A stretch of 64,000 nucleotides of DNA from Tessaracoccus defluvii. GTDB taxonomy: Bacteria > Actinomycetota > Actinomycetes > Propionibacteriales > Propionibacteriaceae. Made by a program: the position numbers and the translations under genes. Under the pieces are notes generated by a model that saw nothing but the letters and a program-made list of their open reading frames with translations, was not told the DNA's origin and made no database searches. The DNA is taken from the NCBI RefSeq assembly GCF_014489575.1, contig NZ_CP060789.1:3534001-3598000 (forward strand), in the 5' to 3' direction. This document shows, one piece after another, positions 1-8,485 of this stretch (its first letter is position 1; each line of letters begins with the position of its first letter).

Positions 1-414
1 AGCCGCCGTCATGGCGATATGCACACAGCGGCGGTTCCACGGAGATTCGTGCACGGGAACCCGCTCGACGGAGATTTGTGCACGGGAGCCCGCGCTTCGA
101 GAGGATCGCGCATTCGTCCGGCTTGTCATGTGTTCGTCTGGCTCGGCCGTGCGGTTGTCTGGCTTTCCGGGCATTTATCTCGCTCCAGCGTGCACCCTGC
201 TGGCTCTAGCCGCCGTTACGGCGATATGCACACAGCGGCGGTTCCACGGAGATTTGTGCACGGGAGCCCGCTCCGTGGAGATTTGTGCACGGGAGCCCGC
301 GCTTCGAGAGGCTCGCGCATTCGTCCGGCTTGCCGTGCGTTCGTCCGGCTCGGCCGTGCAGTTGTCTGGCTTTCCGGGCATTTATCTCGCTCCAGCGCGC
401 ACCCTGCTGGCTCT
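1..414. repeat. Tandem 207-bp repeat, two copies
   Basis: Two head-to-tail units of about 207 bp start at 1 and 208 and differ at scattered positions. Each holds a CGCCG-TTA-CGGCG-like core, the string GATATGCACACAGCGGCGG, and two AGATTYGTGCAC half-sites (43-54 and 72-83; 250-261 and 279-290). The right end is cut by the IS630-type element at the TA at 414-415. Long overlapping ORFs read through in several frames because the period is a multiple of three, and none resembles a protein family. The same motifs recur at 5283, 18044 and 25266. Confidence 0.85.
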
Positions 415-1491
415 AGTGGCTTGTCGTTGAGACATGTTTACGTTTCCGGTCTATTCGGTCAAGAATCTGGTCGGGAGTTTTGGTCCACATGAATGGATGT
501 TTGCGTCGGTTCCAACCGTTGATGAAGGTGCGGATCTTGCCTGTGAGGTCGCGGACCGAGGTGAAGGTCCCGCGCCGGATGGCTTGGCGTTCGATGATCC
601 CGAACCAGACCTCGACCAGGTTCAGCCAGGATCCGGAGGTCGGGGTGAAGTGCACGGTGATCCGTGGGTTCGCGGCGAGCCAGTCGCGGACCTCGGCCTT
701 CTTGTGGGTGGCGTAGTTGTCCATCACCAGGTGGAGTTCCTGGGTCGGGTAGGCGCGGGCCACGTGTTTGAGGAAGCCGAGGAACTCCTGATGTCGGTGC
801 CGGTCCTTACACAGGCCGGTGACCTTCCCGGTGGCGACCTCCAACGCCGCGAACAGGGTGGTGGTGCCGTGCCGGACGTAGTCATGGGTGCGCTGCTCCG
901 CATGGCCCGGCGCCATCGGCAGTGTCTTCTGAGTCCGGTTCAACGCCTGGATCTGCGACTTCTCATCCACGCACAACACGATCGCGTTGTCCGGGGTGCG
1001 AGATACAGGCCCACCACGTCGGTGACCTTGGCCACCAGCTCCGGATCGGTGGAGAACCTGAAGGACTCCGCCTTCCACGGGCGGACCCCGAACTCCTTCC
1101 ACACCGCCGCGACGGTGGCATGGTCGACCCCCACACGCGGCGCCAGCAGCCGAGACGACCAGTGCGTCACCCCCAGGCTGGCCGGCGGCGGGTCCAAAGT
1201 CGCGGCGAGGATCGCAACCCGGTCGACCCGGCGGGGTCGCCCCGGGCGGGGCTCATCAGCCAAACCCCGCACACCCCGCTCGACGTAGCGGTCCCGCCAC
1301 AGATTCACCGTCGGCCTCGACACCCCCACCGTGTCCGCGATCACCTGGTTCCCGACCCCGTCAGCGGCCAGCAACACGATCCGCGCCCGCTGTGCCGTGG
1401 AGGCCATCACCGTGGCCGCCCGGGTCAGGCGCTCCAACTCGCCCCTATCGCCTTCACGTAACTCCAATGCTGGGGCTGTCCTATTCGCCAT
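413..1491 (-). pseudogene. IS630-family transposase, one-base frameshift
   Basis: The N-terminal half (start ATG at 1491) has a helix-turn-helix region with VGVSRPTVNLW. The C-terminal half carries the DDE catalytic core, seen as LCVDEKSQIQAL, HLVMDNYATHK and GSWLNLVEVWFG. The frame breaks at the G-run 994-997: adding one base joins GLYLAP to PDNAIVLCVDE and gives 359 codons, the usual IS630 length. A sister copy in this window (3454-4689) is intact across the same spot, so this is either an inactivating deletion or a sequencing error. The TAG stop is formed by the flanking C plus the target TA. Confidence 0.8.
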
Positions 1492-1541
1492 GCCCCGATT
1501 GTCCCACGCAACCGTAAAGTTACATCACCGACACGCCACTA
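414..1541 (-). mobile_element. IS630-family element, copy 1 (about 1.13 kb)
   Basis: The element is bounded by TA at 414-415 and TA at 1540-1541. The left end starts TAGTGGCTTGTCG and the inverted right end reads TAGTGGCGTGTCG, giving terminal inverted repeats of about 29 bp that finish in TTTACG. TA target duplication and a single 359-codon DDE transposase are typical of IS630. It is a different subtype from the other copies here. The right TA is shared directly with the neighbouring element. Confidence 0.8.
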
Positions 1542-2115
1542 GTGGCTCGGCGGTGAAGTGAGTTTACGTTTGTGGTCCATCTTGGCGAGGATTTCGTCTG
1601 GGGTCGCGTTCTCCGGCGGGGCCAGGTACAGCCCGACGGCATCGATGACCTTGGCTTCCAGTTCCGGATCGGTGGAGAACTTGAACGTGTCGGCCTTCCA
1701 CGGCCGGACCCCGTACTTCTTCCACGCTTTGGTGACCGTGGAGTGATGCACCCCCAGCCGGGGAGCCAGGAGCCGGCTCGACCAGTGAGTCACGCCCAAA
1801 CTCTTCGGCGGCGGCCTCAACGTGGCGGTGATGATCGCCGCATCATCGACCACTTTCGGCCGGCCCGGACGCTGGACGTCAACCAGTCCCTCCAGGCCGT
1901 GTTCGAGATAGCGGCCCCGCCACAGATTCACCGTCGGCCGCGACGCCCCCACCAGCTCGGCGATCAGGGGCATTGGCTGTCCCCTGGGAGGCCAACAACA
2001 CGATCCTGGCCCGCCGCGCTGCCCCTGCCGTGGTGGTGCTCGAACGCACCACCTTCTCCAGTACTGCTTGATCGCCCGGCGCGAAGCGCGAGGGCTGGGG
2101 CTGGTTGTTCGCCAT
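1539..2115 (-). pseudogene. IS630 transposase remnant lacking the DDE domain
   Basis: The start ATG at 2115 encodes MANNQPQPSRFAPGDQ, then an HTH region. A net one-base gain near 1971-1975 shifts the frame between GTAN and PLIAELVG. The identical lesion is in the copy at 4798-5273, so it predates their separation. Further on, an in-frame 504-bp deletion fuses LYLAPPENA directly to TPDEILAKMDHKRK, removing the entire catalytic domain. It cannot encode an active transposase. Confidence 0.8.
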
Positions 2116-2164
2116 GCCCCATTATCTCACCAAACCGTAAAGATATTTCAGCGCCACGTCAGTA
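1540..2164 (-). mobile_element. IS630-family internal-deletion derivative (625 bp)
   Basis: Both ends are present. The left end TAGTGGCTCGGCGG (from 1540) is identical to the end at 3455, and the right inverted repeat ends with TA at 2163-2164. Compared with the related sequence at 3455-4153, 504 bp (equivalent to 3521-4024) are missing, joined at GGGGTC/GCGTTC. All catalytic residues are lost while both ends remain, giving a MITE-like, non-autonomous element. It shares one TA with the element to its left. Confidence 0.75.
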
Positions 2165-2542
2165 GCTGGCGTTTTCCGGCGGTGGAGCCAGCGGGAAAGG
2201 CCTCCCGCGCGCATCCAGGTTGTCATCCTCGGTGACGTGGCCGTACCAGCGGATGCCACCGCTGGTGACAGTATCGTCGATGTCGTGAGGTTCGAGTATG
2301 TCCCAGACGTCCTGATAGGCCTGCCCCTCCCAAAATGAGTCCGCGTCCTCGGTCGGATCGGGGAGCGGGTGTTGTCGCCGCAGGCCGTGGCGGCCAGGCA
2401 CGCCGTCCATGCGATAGACGATCTGAACCAGCTCGACGGCCTCATCGATCCAGCCCTCCTCGAGGTGCACCCAGGGGGCATTGTCGTAGTGCAGCAGCCA
2501 CAGTCGATTCCAGTGGGCGATGTAAATGTCACGATCTGTCAC
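2159..2542 (-). CDS. Hypothetical protein, C-terminus cut by IS630 end
   Basis: I choose the GTG at 2542 because AAGGAG lies seven bases upstream; the longer open frame to 2830 would overlap the divergent gene. The protein is 127 residues, acidic and rich in Trp and Tyr (VTDRDIYIAHWNRLWLL near the start), with no signal peptide or membrane segment. I do not recognise the family. The last codon (Tyr) and the TGA stop lie inside the terminal inverted repeat of the neighbouring IS derivative (TA at 2163-2164), so the native C-terminus has been lost. It is divergent from a secreted-protein gene at 2604, and the two may have been a functional pair, though nothing in the sequence proves it. Confidence 0.6.
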   Translation of the reverse strand: MTDRDIYIAHWNRLWLLHYDNAPWVHLEEGWIDEAVELVQIVYRMDGVPGRHGLRRQHPLPDPTEDADSFWEGQAYQDVWDILEPHDIDDTVTSGGIRWYGHVTEDDNLDARGRPFPLAPPPENASY

Positions 2543-2603
2543 AAGCTGGCTCCTTGGCGGTATATCCTGAGCAAGCCATGCTAGACGCAAAGTAGAGGTA
2601 ATC

Positions 2604-3400
2604 GTGACCACACACGCTCGACGCCGACACCCACTTCCGATTCTGCTCGCTTCAGCGATTTTAGCGACGTCTCTCGTGACCCCAGCGTCCGCCCAAGCTG
2701 CCGCTCCACCCGCGGGATACCCGACAGGCACAATCATGCAGACCACACACAACGCAAAGTTGGGCATTGGTATCCCGTTGCGGCGAGGTTTCTTCGATAC
2801 CGATGTAAACAAGGGATTTGGCTGGGACAAGGTGTGGAACTACCACAACATCACTACCTTGACGGCTGTTGCAAACATGTCGAAATCAACCAACACGACG
2901 ATTCAAGGGACCAGCGTGATCCTCAAGACCTGGGCTGGAAAGATGGAATGTTCCGCATTCTCCTGCCGGGTCACCGAGCAGATCGAGCTGCGGTTGGTGG
3001 CTGTCACGAGCAACCCGGGACGTACAGCTACACGGCAGCCAACCCCAAACGGTTGGTTACTGTCTCGACCGGTGCAACCAATCAGTCCTGGGGTGTCCAG
3101 ACCGCTTACTGCGTACTCGCGAGCGGTGTCCGTTGCCCCAATTGGGTGACCTTCTCCCTGACCAACCCAGGCATCCCGAACCCAAAGCGGGCCGCCTCGT
3201 CCACAACTGACAGGACACCGGCCTCGGCTGCCCCGGCCCAGCCTCAGGCCGCACCCCAGGAGCTGATCGAGGCACCCGCAGACGACGTTCAGGTCGACGA
3301 GTATGCCGTGTTTTCCTACGAACCACTGCCTGACGAAGTCGACGAGTCGTTGGTTCAGCAGGCCCAGGATGATGGGGTTCCGCTGAGCGAGATCGACTGA
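2604..3400 (+). pseudogene. Secreted hypothetical protein, frameshifted
   Basis: The GTG start at 2604 is preceded by AGAGGT. Residues 1-30 form a Sec signal peptide ending in TPASA. The mature part has Tyr/Trp/Asn-rich segments and a Cys pair (MECSAFSCRVTEQ), then, after the shift, TYSYTAAN, a second Cys pair (CVLASGVRC) and an acidic C-terminal tail. The frame breaks at the G-run 3017-3019; one added base gives a continuous 265-residue protein. The low-GC look of the 5' part and the nearby IS elements suggest acquired DNA. I cannot name the family. Confidence 0.6.
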
Positions 3401-3453
3401 TTACCGTGGGCGGCTCCCGTCCGCTTCCTTCAGTGGTTCAGCCCGGTCCCTTT

Positions 3454-4689
3454 CTAGTGGCTCGGCGGTGAAGTGAGTTTACGTTTGTGGCCGATCTTGG
3501 CGAGGATTTCGTCTGGGGTCTTGGTCCAGATGAATGGGTGTTTCCGGGTGTTCCAGCCGTTGATGAATCCGCGGATCTTGCCGATCAGCTCGCGGACTGA
3601 GGCGAAGGTGCCACGTCGGATGGCCTGGCGATCGATGATGCCGAACCACACTTCGACCAGGTTCAACCATGACCCGGAGGTCGGGGTGAAGTGGACCCGG
3701 ACGCGCGGGTTGGCTGCGAGCCAGTCACGGACCTCGACTCGCTTGTGTGCGGCGTAGTTGTCCATCACCAGGTGCAGTTCCTGCTCCGGGTAGGCGGGGG
3801 CCACGTGCCTGAGGAAGCCGAGGAACTCCTGATGACGATGCCGCTGTTTGCAGAGTCCGGTGACCTTCCCGGTGGCGATCTCCAGCGCAGCGAACAAGGT
3901 GGTGGTGCCGTGGCGGACGTAGTCGTGGCTGCGTTGCTCGTTGTGGTCAGGCTGCATGGGAAGCACCTTCTGGGTGCGGTTCAGTGCTTGGATCTGGGAC
4001 TTCTCATCGACGCACAACACGACCGCGTTCTCCGGCGGGGCCAGGTACAGCCCGACGGCATCGATGACCTTGGCTTCCAGCTCCGGATCGGTGGAGAACT
4101 TGAACGTGTCGGCCTTCCACGGCCGGACCCCGTACTTCTTCCACGCTTTGGTCACTTCGTAGAGGAGCAGTGCCACGTCACCACCACGCCCGGCCCACAC
4201 ATGCTCGAAGCAGGCCTGCTGCACCAGCGCCCGGTAGTCCAACTGCCCACAGCGTCTCAACGCGTTGTTGAAGGTGTTGCGGTGCGCGGCCTGGATCCCC
4301 AGCTTGGTGACCACACGGATACTGTCGAGCTTGGACGTCGGCTCCACCAACCGGGCCAGGACCAACTGGAAGAACGCCTCGTCAGCCACGACATCGAACC
4401 CGAGCCAGCGCCAGGAGCCCCGCAGCACATCGACCAGCAGCCGGGAGACCTTGCCCTCCACCACAGCCGCGCCAGCACGAGGCCGCCCACCAGCGCCGGT
4501 ATCGAAGTCCAACTCCGGCTGGTTCGCTGCCAGTTTGTCCCGGCCAGCCTGCATCAACGCTGCCAACTCCGCTTCAGAATGAGCTGACCCGAGATGCTCG
4601 ACGATCCTGCGGGCCCCACGCTGTTTCTCCACGATCTGGACCGCCGTAGCCCCTGAAGCCGTCTTCACCTTCCGCAGGAACGGACTCAT
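3454..4689 (-). CDS. Chimeric transposase ORF: IS1634 N-terminus + IS630 C-terminus
   Basis: The open frame has 411 codons. Residues 1-178 (MSPFLRKVKTASGATAVQIV onward) match the N-terminal region typical of IS1634/IS4-group transposases. From about residue 179 (VTKAWKKYGVRPWK) it continues as the C-terminal part of an IS630 transposase with an intact DDE core (LCVDEKSQ, LVMDNYAAHK, GSWLNLVEVWFG). The junction lies at a shared Val-Thr, where both parents read GGTCAC/GGTGAC-like DNA, and it is exactly in frame. It lacks the IS630 HTH domain and the IS1634 catalytic domain, so I expect no normal transposition activity. Expression is unknown. Confidence 0.75.
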   Translation of the reverse strand: MSPFLRKVKTASGATAVQIVEKQRGARRIVEHLGSAHSEAELAALMQAGRDKLAANQPELDFDTGAGGRPRAGAAVVEGKVSRLLVDVLRGSWRWLGFDVVADEAFFQLVLARLVEPTSKLDSIRVVTKLGIQAAHRNTFNNALRRCGQLDYRALVQQACFEHVWAGRGGDVALLLYEVTKAWKKYGVRPWKADTFKFSTDPELEAKVIDAVGLYLAPPENAVVLCVDEKSQIQALNRTQKVLPMQPDHNEQRSHDYVRHGTTTLFAALEIATGKVTGLCKQRHRHQEFLGFLRHVAPAYPEQELHLVMDNYAAHKRVEVRDWLAANPRVRVHFTPTSGSWLNLVEVWFGIIDRQAIRRGTFASVRELIGKIRGFINGWNTRKHPFIWTKTPDEILAKIGHKRKLTSPPSH

Positions 4690-5273
4690 GACCGGATCCT
4701 ACCGGGCTTCTTAGTGCCCCACGCCACCCAGTCGACCAGCAACTGACAAGCCAATACGCCGAGCAAACCCACGAAAATCAGGCACCGTTGTGCAACTCAG
4801 GAGGTACAGCCCGACGGCATCGATGACCTTGGCTTCCAGCTCCGGATCGGTGGAGAACTTGAACGTGTCGGCCTTCCACGGCCGGACCCCGTACTTCTTC
4901 CACGCTTTGGTGACCGTGGAGTGATGCACCCCCAGCCGGGGAGCCAGGAGCCGGCTCGACCAGTGAGTCACGCCCAAACTCTTCGGCGGCGGCCTCAACG
5001 TGGCGGTGATGATCGCCGCATCATCGACCACTTTCGGCCGGCCCGGACGCTGGACGTCAACCAGTCCCTCCAGGCCGTGTTCGAGATAGCGGCCCCGCCA
5101 CAGATTCACCGTCGGCCGCGACGCCCCCACCAGCTCGGCGATCAGGGGCATTGGCTGTCCCCTGGGAGGCCAACAACACGATCCTGGCCCGCCGCGCTGC
5201 CCCTGCCGTGGTGGTGCTCGAACGCACCACCTTCTCCAGTACTGCTTGATCGCCCGGCGCGAAGCGCGAGGGC
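3455..5273 (-). mobile_element. Composite of IS630 and IS1634-type fragments
   Basis: The left part (3455-4153) is the 3' half of an IS630-family element with a complete outer end starting TAGTGGCTCGGCGG. The middle (4154-4797) is the 5' part of an IS1634-like transposase gene with an outer end near 4797. The right part (4798-5273) is the 5' half of an IS630 element that stops abruptly, without its start codon or inverted repeat. About 118 bp of IS630 sequence (4036-4153 and 4801-4918) is present on both sides of the IS1634 piece. This indicates two IS630 copies and at least one recombination event rather than a simple insertion. Confidence 0.75.
4798..5273 (-). pseudogene. IS630 transposase 5' remnant
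   Basis: The remnant encodes the helix-turn-helix half (VGASRPTVNLWRGRYLEHG) and ends at VIDAVGLYL, where IS1634-type sequence takes over and adds an unrelated tail ending before 4711. The start codon and right inverted repeat are missing: identity to the 1540-2164 element stops at 5273 after GCGCGAGGGC. It carries the same net one-base insertion as that element, so the HTH reading frame is also broken. Confidence 0.75.
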
Positions 5274-5282
5274 GGGACTTGA

Positions 5283-5400
5283 CACCGCCATATGCACACG
5301 GCGGCGGCTCCACGGAGATTTGTGCACGGTTCTTCGGGGCGCTCGCTGGACTCGCTCATCAGGGACCAGCGGTCCTTCGAGACGCTCGCTGGGCTCGCTC
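5283..5400. repeat. Dispersed AGATTYGTGCAC repeat, partial copy, plus short repeats
   Basis: CCATATGCACACGGCGGCGG followed by AGATTTGTGCAC (5316-5327) matches the core of the 1-414 repeat. It starts about 10 bp beyond the point where the IS630 remnant is truncated. Just after it, a 17-bp string GCTCGCTGGRCTCGCTC occurs twice (5341-5357 and 5384-5400), with the hairpin GGACC-AGC-GGTCC between them. The rest of the gap to the gene end at 5427 holds nothing else I recognise. Confidence 0.7.
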
Positions 5401-5426
5401 CCCAAAAGCCGGTCCTCTCCGCCCCA

Positions 5427-7550
5427 TCACTCCCCGCGGGGCGGAACCCCCTTGTCCGTCCGGAATGCCCGCCACACGTTCTCGAAGAAGTCGTCGTCGC
5501 TCGGGATCGGCCGTACCGCCCTCCATGAGAACTCTGGCTCGCCCTCGCCGCTCCAGTCGACCTCCTGCGTCACGCCGTCCAGCGCGCCCGCGTCGAGGAC
5601 GAAGCGGAACTCCTCCGGCAGCCCCAGGTCCCGGTCGGGCCACGGCAGGTCGCCCGCCGGGTCCGTGTACAGGACCGAACCGCGCGAGTTGCCGCCGTGG
5701 TCGAGGTAGTCCTTCATCGCGTGCAGGTAGACGTACTGGCTCGTCAGGATGTCGTGGATCAGGAACAGCCGGTTGACGCTGCGTCGGGACGAGTCGTCCA
5801 CGACCATCAGGTCCGCGTACCCCTCCAGGGTGCGCGTCACCTGCTCCAGCGCCTCGAGGACCGACGCCCGCGAGCGGACCAGGCCCGCGTTGCGGCTCAT
5901 CAGCGTGGTCAGTTCCTGCAGCACAGCTCCGGTGTTGTCCTCGGCACCCGAACGGTGTCGGGCGACGGCGTCGGCGAGCAGCGTCGTGGCCCTCCCCAGG
6001 AGCGGGGAGGCCGCCGCCTCGAAGGAGTCGTCCTCCGCGGGGGTCCCGGCGCGGTGCGCTGCGATGTACTGCGCCGCGCGGGTCGAGCCGACCTGGCCCG
6101 AGTTCAGCGCCGCGCCACCCGGACGGTAGACGCCGTGCGCCCCGGCCGCCTCGCCCACCGGGAACAACCCGTCGACGACGGACGAATGCCACCAGCCGTC
6201 GACGGCGATGCCGCCGTTGTTGTGCTGGGCGCAGACGGCGATCTCGAGGAGGTCGCGCTCCAGGTCCACGCCCGGGTTGCGGCCCAGGTAGAACTGGTAC
6301 GACGGCTCGTTCATGTGACGGAGCCGCTGGATCGGGGTGGTGCCCGCCAGGTCGGCAACCCCGGCGCGCTCCAGGTAGACACGCGCCTGCTCATCGAGCG
6401 CTGCCGCGTCGAGGTCGCCCTGCGGGTTGCTGCGGAAGTCGAGGAACACGCGCCGACCGCGCTGGACCGTCTCCCGGTAGACCAGCAGGTCGATGAGGCT
6501 CGACCCGTCACGCGCCTTGCGGATGTCGAACGGCCACTGGTAGCCCTTCAGGAACACCAGGCTTGCGAGCAGGTTCGGGTCGTCGATGACGTCGGAGAGG
6601 AACTCCCGCTCATCGCCGCCGTCCGCGTCGGTCGACACGAACCGCGACACCACCTGCATGTACGTGCCGGACACGTTCCACCGCGGCTTGATGGAGGCCA
6701 GGCCGAACTGCCATTCGGTCAGGTTGTGGCCGCGGGCCCCGTTGCGCAGAGCCGCCCCGGCCGCGCCCCACTGGCCGTGCGGGAACACCGAATCGGAGTA
6801 CATGCCGGCTGGCCCGCCGGTCGCGAGCACCACGTTCGTGGCGCGCACGAGCAGGAACCGGGACGGCTCCTTCGCCAACTGCTGGCTGAGGGTCCCCGTC
6901 GGCTCCGGCGCGGGCACCTCCCCGACGTTCGTTTCGACGACCTCCTCCTCGGCCGCCGGGTTCCTGACGGCGCCGACATCGGTCCGCAGGAACAGCGCCC
7001 CGCGGACGACGCCGTCCTCGACGACGATGTCGACCAGGCGGCAGTTGCCGAGCACGGGGATGCCCAGCGCCCGGACCTTCGCCTCGAGCGACTCGACCAT
7101 CGACTTGCTCGTGAAGGGGCCGACGGAGGTCGCCCGCTGGCGCGGATCGTGGTCCGTCTTGTAGCCGACGAACTCGCCCGAGTGGTTGGCCGGGAACGGA
7201 ACCCCGGCCTCGATCAGGTGATAGAAGCTGCGCGCGCTGAGCGCCGCCTCCGCCAGGGCGTTGTCGCCGTCCATGGAGCCGCCGCTGAACAGCGTCTCGG
7301 CCATGGAGCGCACCGAGTCCGGCTCGCTGCCCGAGAGGGTGAGCTTGTAGTAGGTCTGCTTATCGGAGCCCGCGTTACGGGATGCGCCGGCCCGGATCTT
7401 GTCGGCCGTCATGACGACGTCGGGGGCGCCGAAGCCGGCGAGCCGGACCGCGGCGTTGTACCCGGCCGAGCCGGTGCCGATGACGAGGCTGGTGGTGGTC
7501 ACGACGGGCACCCGCTCGCCGTCGAGCGTCAGGTGGGAGAGCTGTGTCAT
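5427..7550 (-). CDS. FAD-dependent oxidoreductase (fumarate reductase/L-aspartate oxidase-like)
   Basis: The 707-residue flavoprotein starts with the ATG at 7550. A dinucleotide-binding motif, VIGTGSAGYNAAVRLAG, lies near residues 22-38. A later block, FPVGEAAGAHGVYRPGG, is the conserved FAD-contacting region of the succinate dehydrogenase/fumarate reductase flavoprotein superfamily, and the C-terminal third is helical as in that family. No iron-sulfur or membrane-anchor subunit gene lies beside it. It follows the SDR gene by 8 bp on the same strand, so they are probably co-transcribed from the operator region at 8351-8455. The substrate is unknown; the setting suggests oxidation of a sugar-acid or deoxysugar derivative from pectin. 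Confidence 0.8.
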   Translation of the reverse strand: MTQLSHLTLDGERVPVVTTTSLVIGTGSAGYNAAVRLAGFGAPDVVMTADKIRAGASRNAGSDKQTYYKLTLSGSEPDSVRSMAETLFSGGSMDGDNALAEAALSARSFYHLIEAGVPFPANHSGEFVGYKTDHDPRQRATSVGPFTSKSMVESLEAKVRALGIPVLGNCRLVDIVVEDGVVRGALFLRTDVGAVRNPAAEEEVVETNVGEVPAPEPTGTLSQQLAKEPSRFLLVRATNVVLATGGPAGMYSDSVFPHGQWGAAGAALRNGARGHNLTEWQFGLASIKPRWNVSGTYMQVVSRFVSTDADGGDEREFLSDVIDDPNLLASLVFLKGYQWPFDIRKARDGSSLIDLLVYRETVQRGRRVFLDFRSNPQGDLDAAALDEQARVYLERAGVADLAGTTPIQRLRHMNEPSYQFYLGRNPGVDLERDLLEIAVCAQHNNGGIAVDGWWHSSVVDGLFPVGEAAGAHGVYRPGGAALNSGQVGSTRAAQYIAAHRAGTPAEDDSFEAAASPLLGRATTLLADAVARHRSGAEDNTGAVLQELTTLMSRNAGLVRSRASVLEALEQVTRTLEGYADLMVVDDSSRRSVNRLFLIHDILTSQYVYLHAMKDYLDHGGNSRGSVLYTDPAGDLPWPDRDLGLPEEFRFVLDAGALDGVTQEVDWSGEGEPEFSWRAVRPIPSDDDFFENVWRAFRTDKGVPPRGE

Positions 7551-7558
7551 GCCTGTCC

Positions 7559-8320
7559 TCAGAGCGTCGGGATGTGCATGCCGCCGTCGACGTGGATGAC
7601 GTCGCCGGTGCTGTACGGCATGAGGCCGGAGGTCAGGGCGACGACGGCGCCGCCGACGTCGGAAGGGGCTCCCCAGCGCGGCATGGGAGCCATGCCCTGC
7701 GCGAAGAGCGCGTCGTACTTCTCCTTGACGCCAGCGGTCATGTCCGTGGCGACGACCCCGGGGCGGATCTCGTAGACGGGGATGCCCTCGGGCGCGAGGC
7801 GCACGGCCCACAGTTTCGTTGCCATGGAGCCACCAGCCTTCGAGATGCAGTACTCGCCACGGTTGACGGAGACGGTGTCGGCGGAGATGGACGACACGTT
7901 GACGATGGTGCCGCGCACAGGCTCCTCGCCCCGCTCCTGCGTCAGCATCTGGCGTGCCACGGCCTGGGTCAGGAAGTACGGGCCGCGCAGGTTGATGTCC
8001 ATCACACGGTCGTAGCTCTCCGGGGTGGCGTCGAGGATGTCGAGGCGCTCCTGCGGTGCGACGCCGGCGTTGTTGACGAGGATGTCGATGCGTCCGAAGC
8101 GGTCGACGATGTCGGCGACGAGCTGTGCATGGGCGGCGACGTCGTCGACGCGCCCCTGGAAGTAGGCGGCCTTCTCGGGGCCACCGAGGGACTCGATGAG
8201 TCCGTCGGGCTCCGGGCGGGTGGCGACGACGGCGACCTGGACGCCCTCAGCGATGAGGGACGTGGAGATGCCGAGGCCGATGCCTCGGTTGCCTCCGGTG
8301 ACGATGGCTACACGGTTCAT
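7559..8320 (-). CDS. SDR-family oxidoreductase (3-ketoacyl-ACP reductase-like)
   Basis: The protein is 253 residues, a classical short-chain dehydrogenase length. It shows the nucleotide-binding TGGNRGIG at residues 8-15, the NNAG motif, the catalytic serine in SSISADTVS and the YCISK Tyr-Lys pair. The C-terminus PYSTGDVIHVDGG is typical of FabG-like enzymes. It is transcribed divergently from a Gfo/Idh/MocA gene across an intergenic region with two LacI-type boxes, and followed closely by the flavoprotein gene. By context it probably oxidises or reduces a sugar intermediate rather than a fatty acyl chain; this is inference. Confidence 0.85.
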   Translation of the reverse strand: MNRVAIVTGGNRGIGLGISTSLIAEGVQVAVVATRPEPDGLIESLGGPEKAAYFQGRVDDVAAHAQLVADIVDRFGRIDILVNNAGVAPQERLDILDATPESYDRVMDINLRGPYFLTQAVARQMLTQERGEEPVRGTIVNVSSISADTVSVNRGEYCISKAGGSMATKLWAVRLAPEGIPVYEIRPGVVATDMTAGVKEKYDALFAQGMAPMPRWGAPSDVGGAVVALTSGLMPYSTGDVIHVDGGMHIPTL

Positions 8321-8350
8321 GGCCCCATTCTGGCTGGGACCCGGACGTTT

Positions 8351-8455
8351 GGCAAGCGCTTTCCGGCCTTGTGGCGCCCGGCGAGACCAAGGGCTCGCGC
8401 GCGTGGCCTTGCGTTCGGGCCGCGCCCCGTGCCAAGATAACGGAAAGCGTTTACC
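8351..8455. promoter_or_regulatory. Two LacI-type operators in a divergent promoter region
   Basis: GGCAAGCGCTTTCC (8351-8364) and GGAAAGCGTTTACC (8442-8455) are near-palindromes of the AAAGCGCTTT class bound by LacI-family repressors. They sit between the divergent SDR/flavoprotein unit and the dehydrogenase at 8486, one near each start. Similar boxes occur at 14374, 18909, 21172 and 21200. Confidence 0.7.
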
Positions 8456-8485
8456 CAAAGACGGGCCACACACAGAAGGAATGAA

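Noticed and set aside
19..492. Protein-coding genes in the 1-430 repeats
   Set aside because: The ORFs are open only because the 207-bp period is a multiple of three; three overlapping frames are open and none has family features.
413..1491. Programmed frameshift in the IS630 transposase
   Set aside because: The break falls in a plain G/C run with no slippery heptamer that I can identify. A sister copy is continuous there, and the break matches the single-base losses found in ordinary genes.
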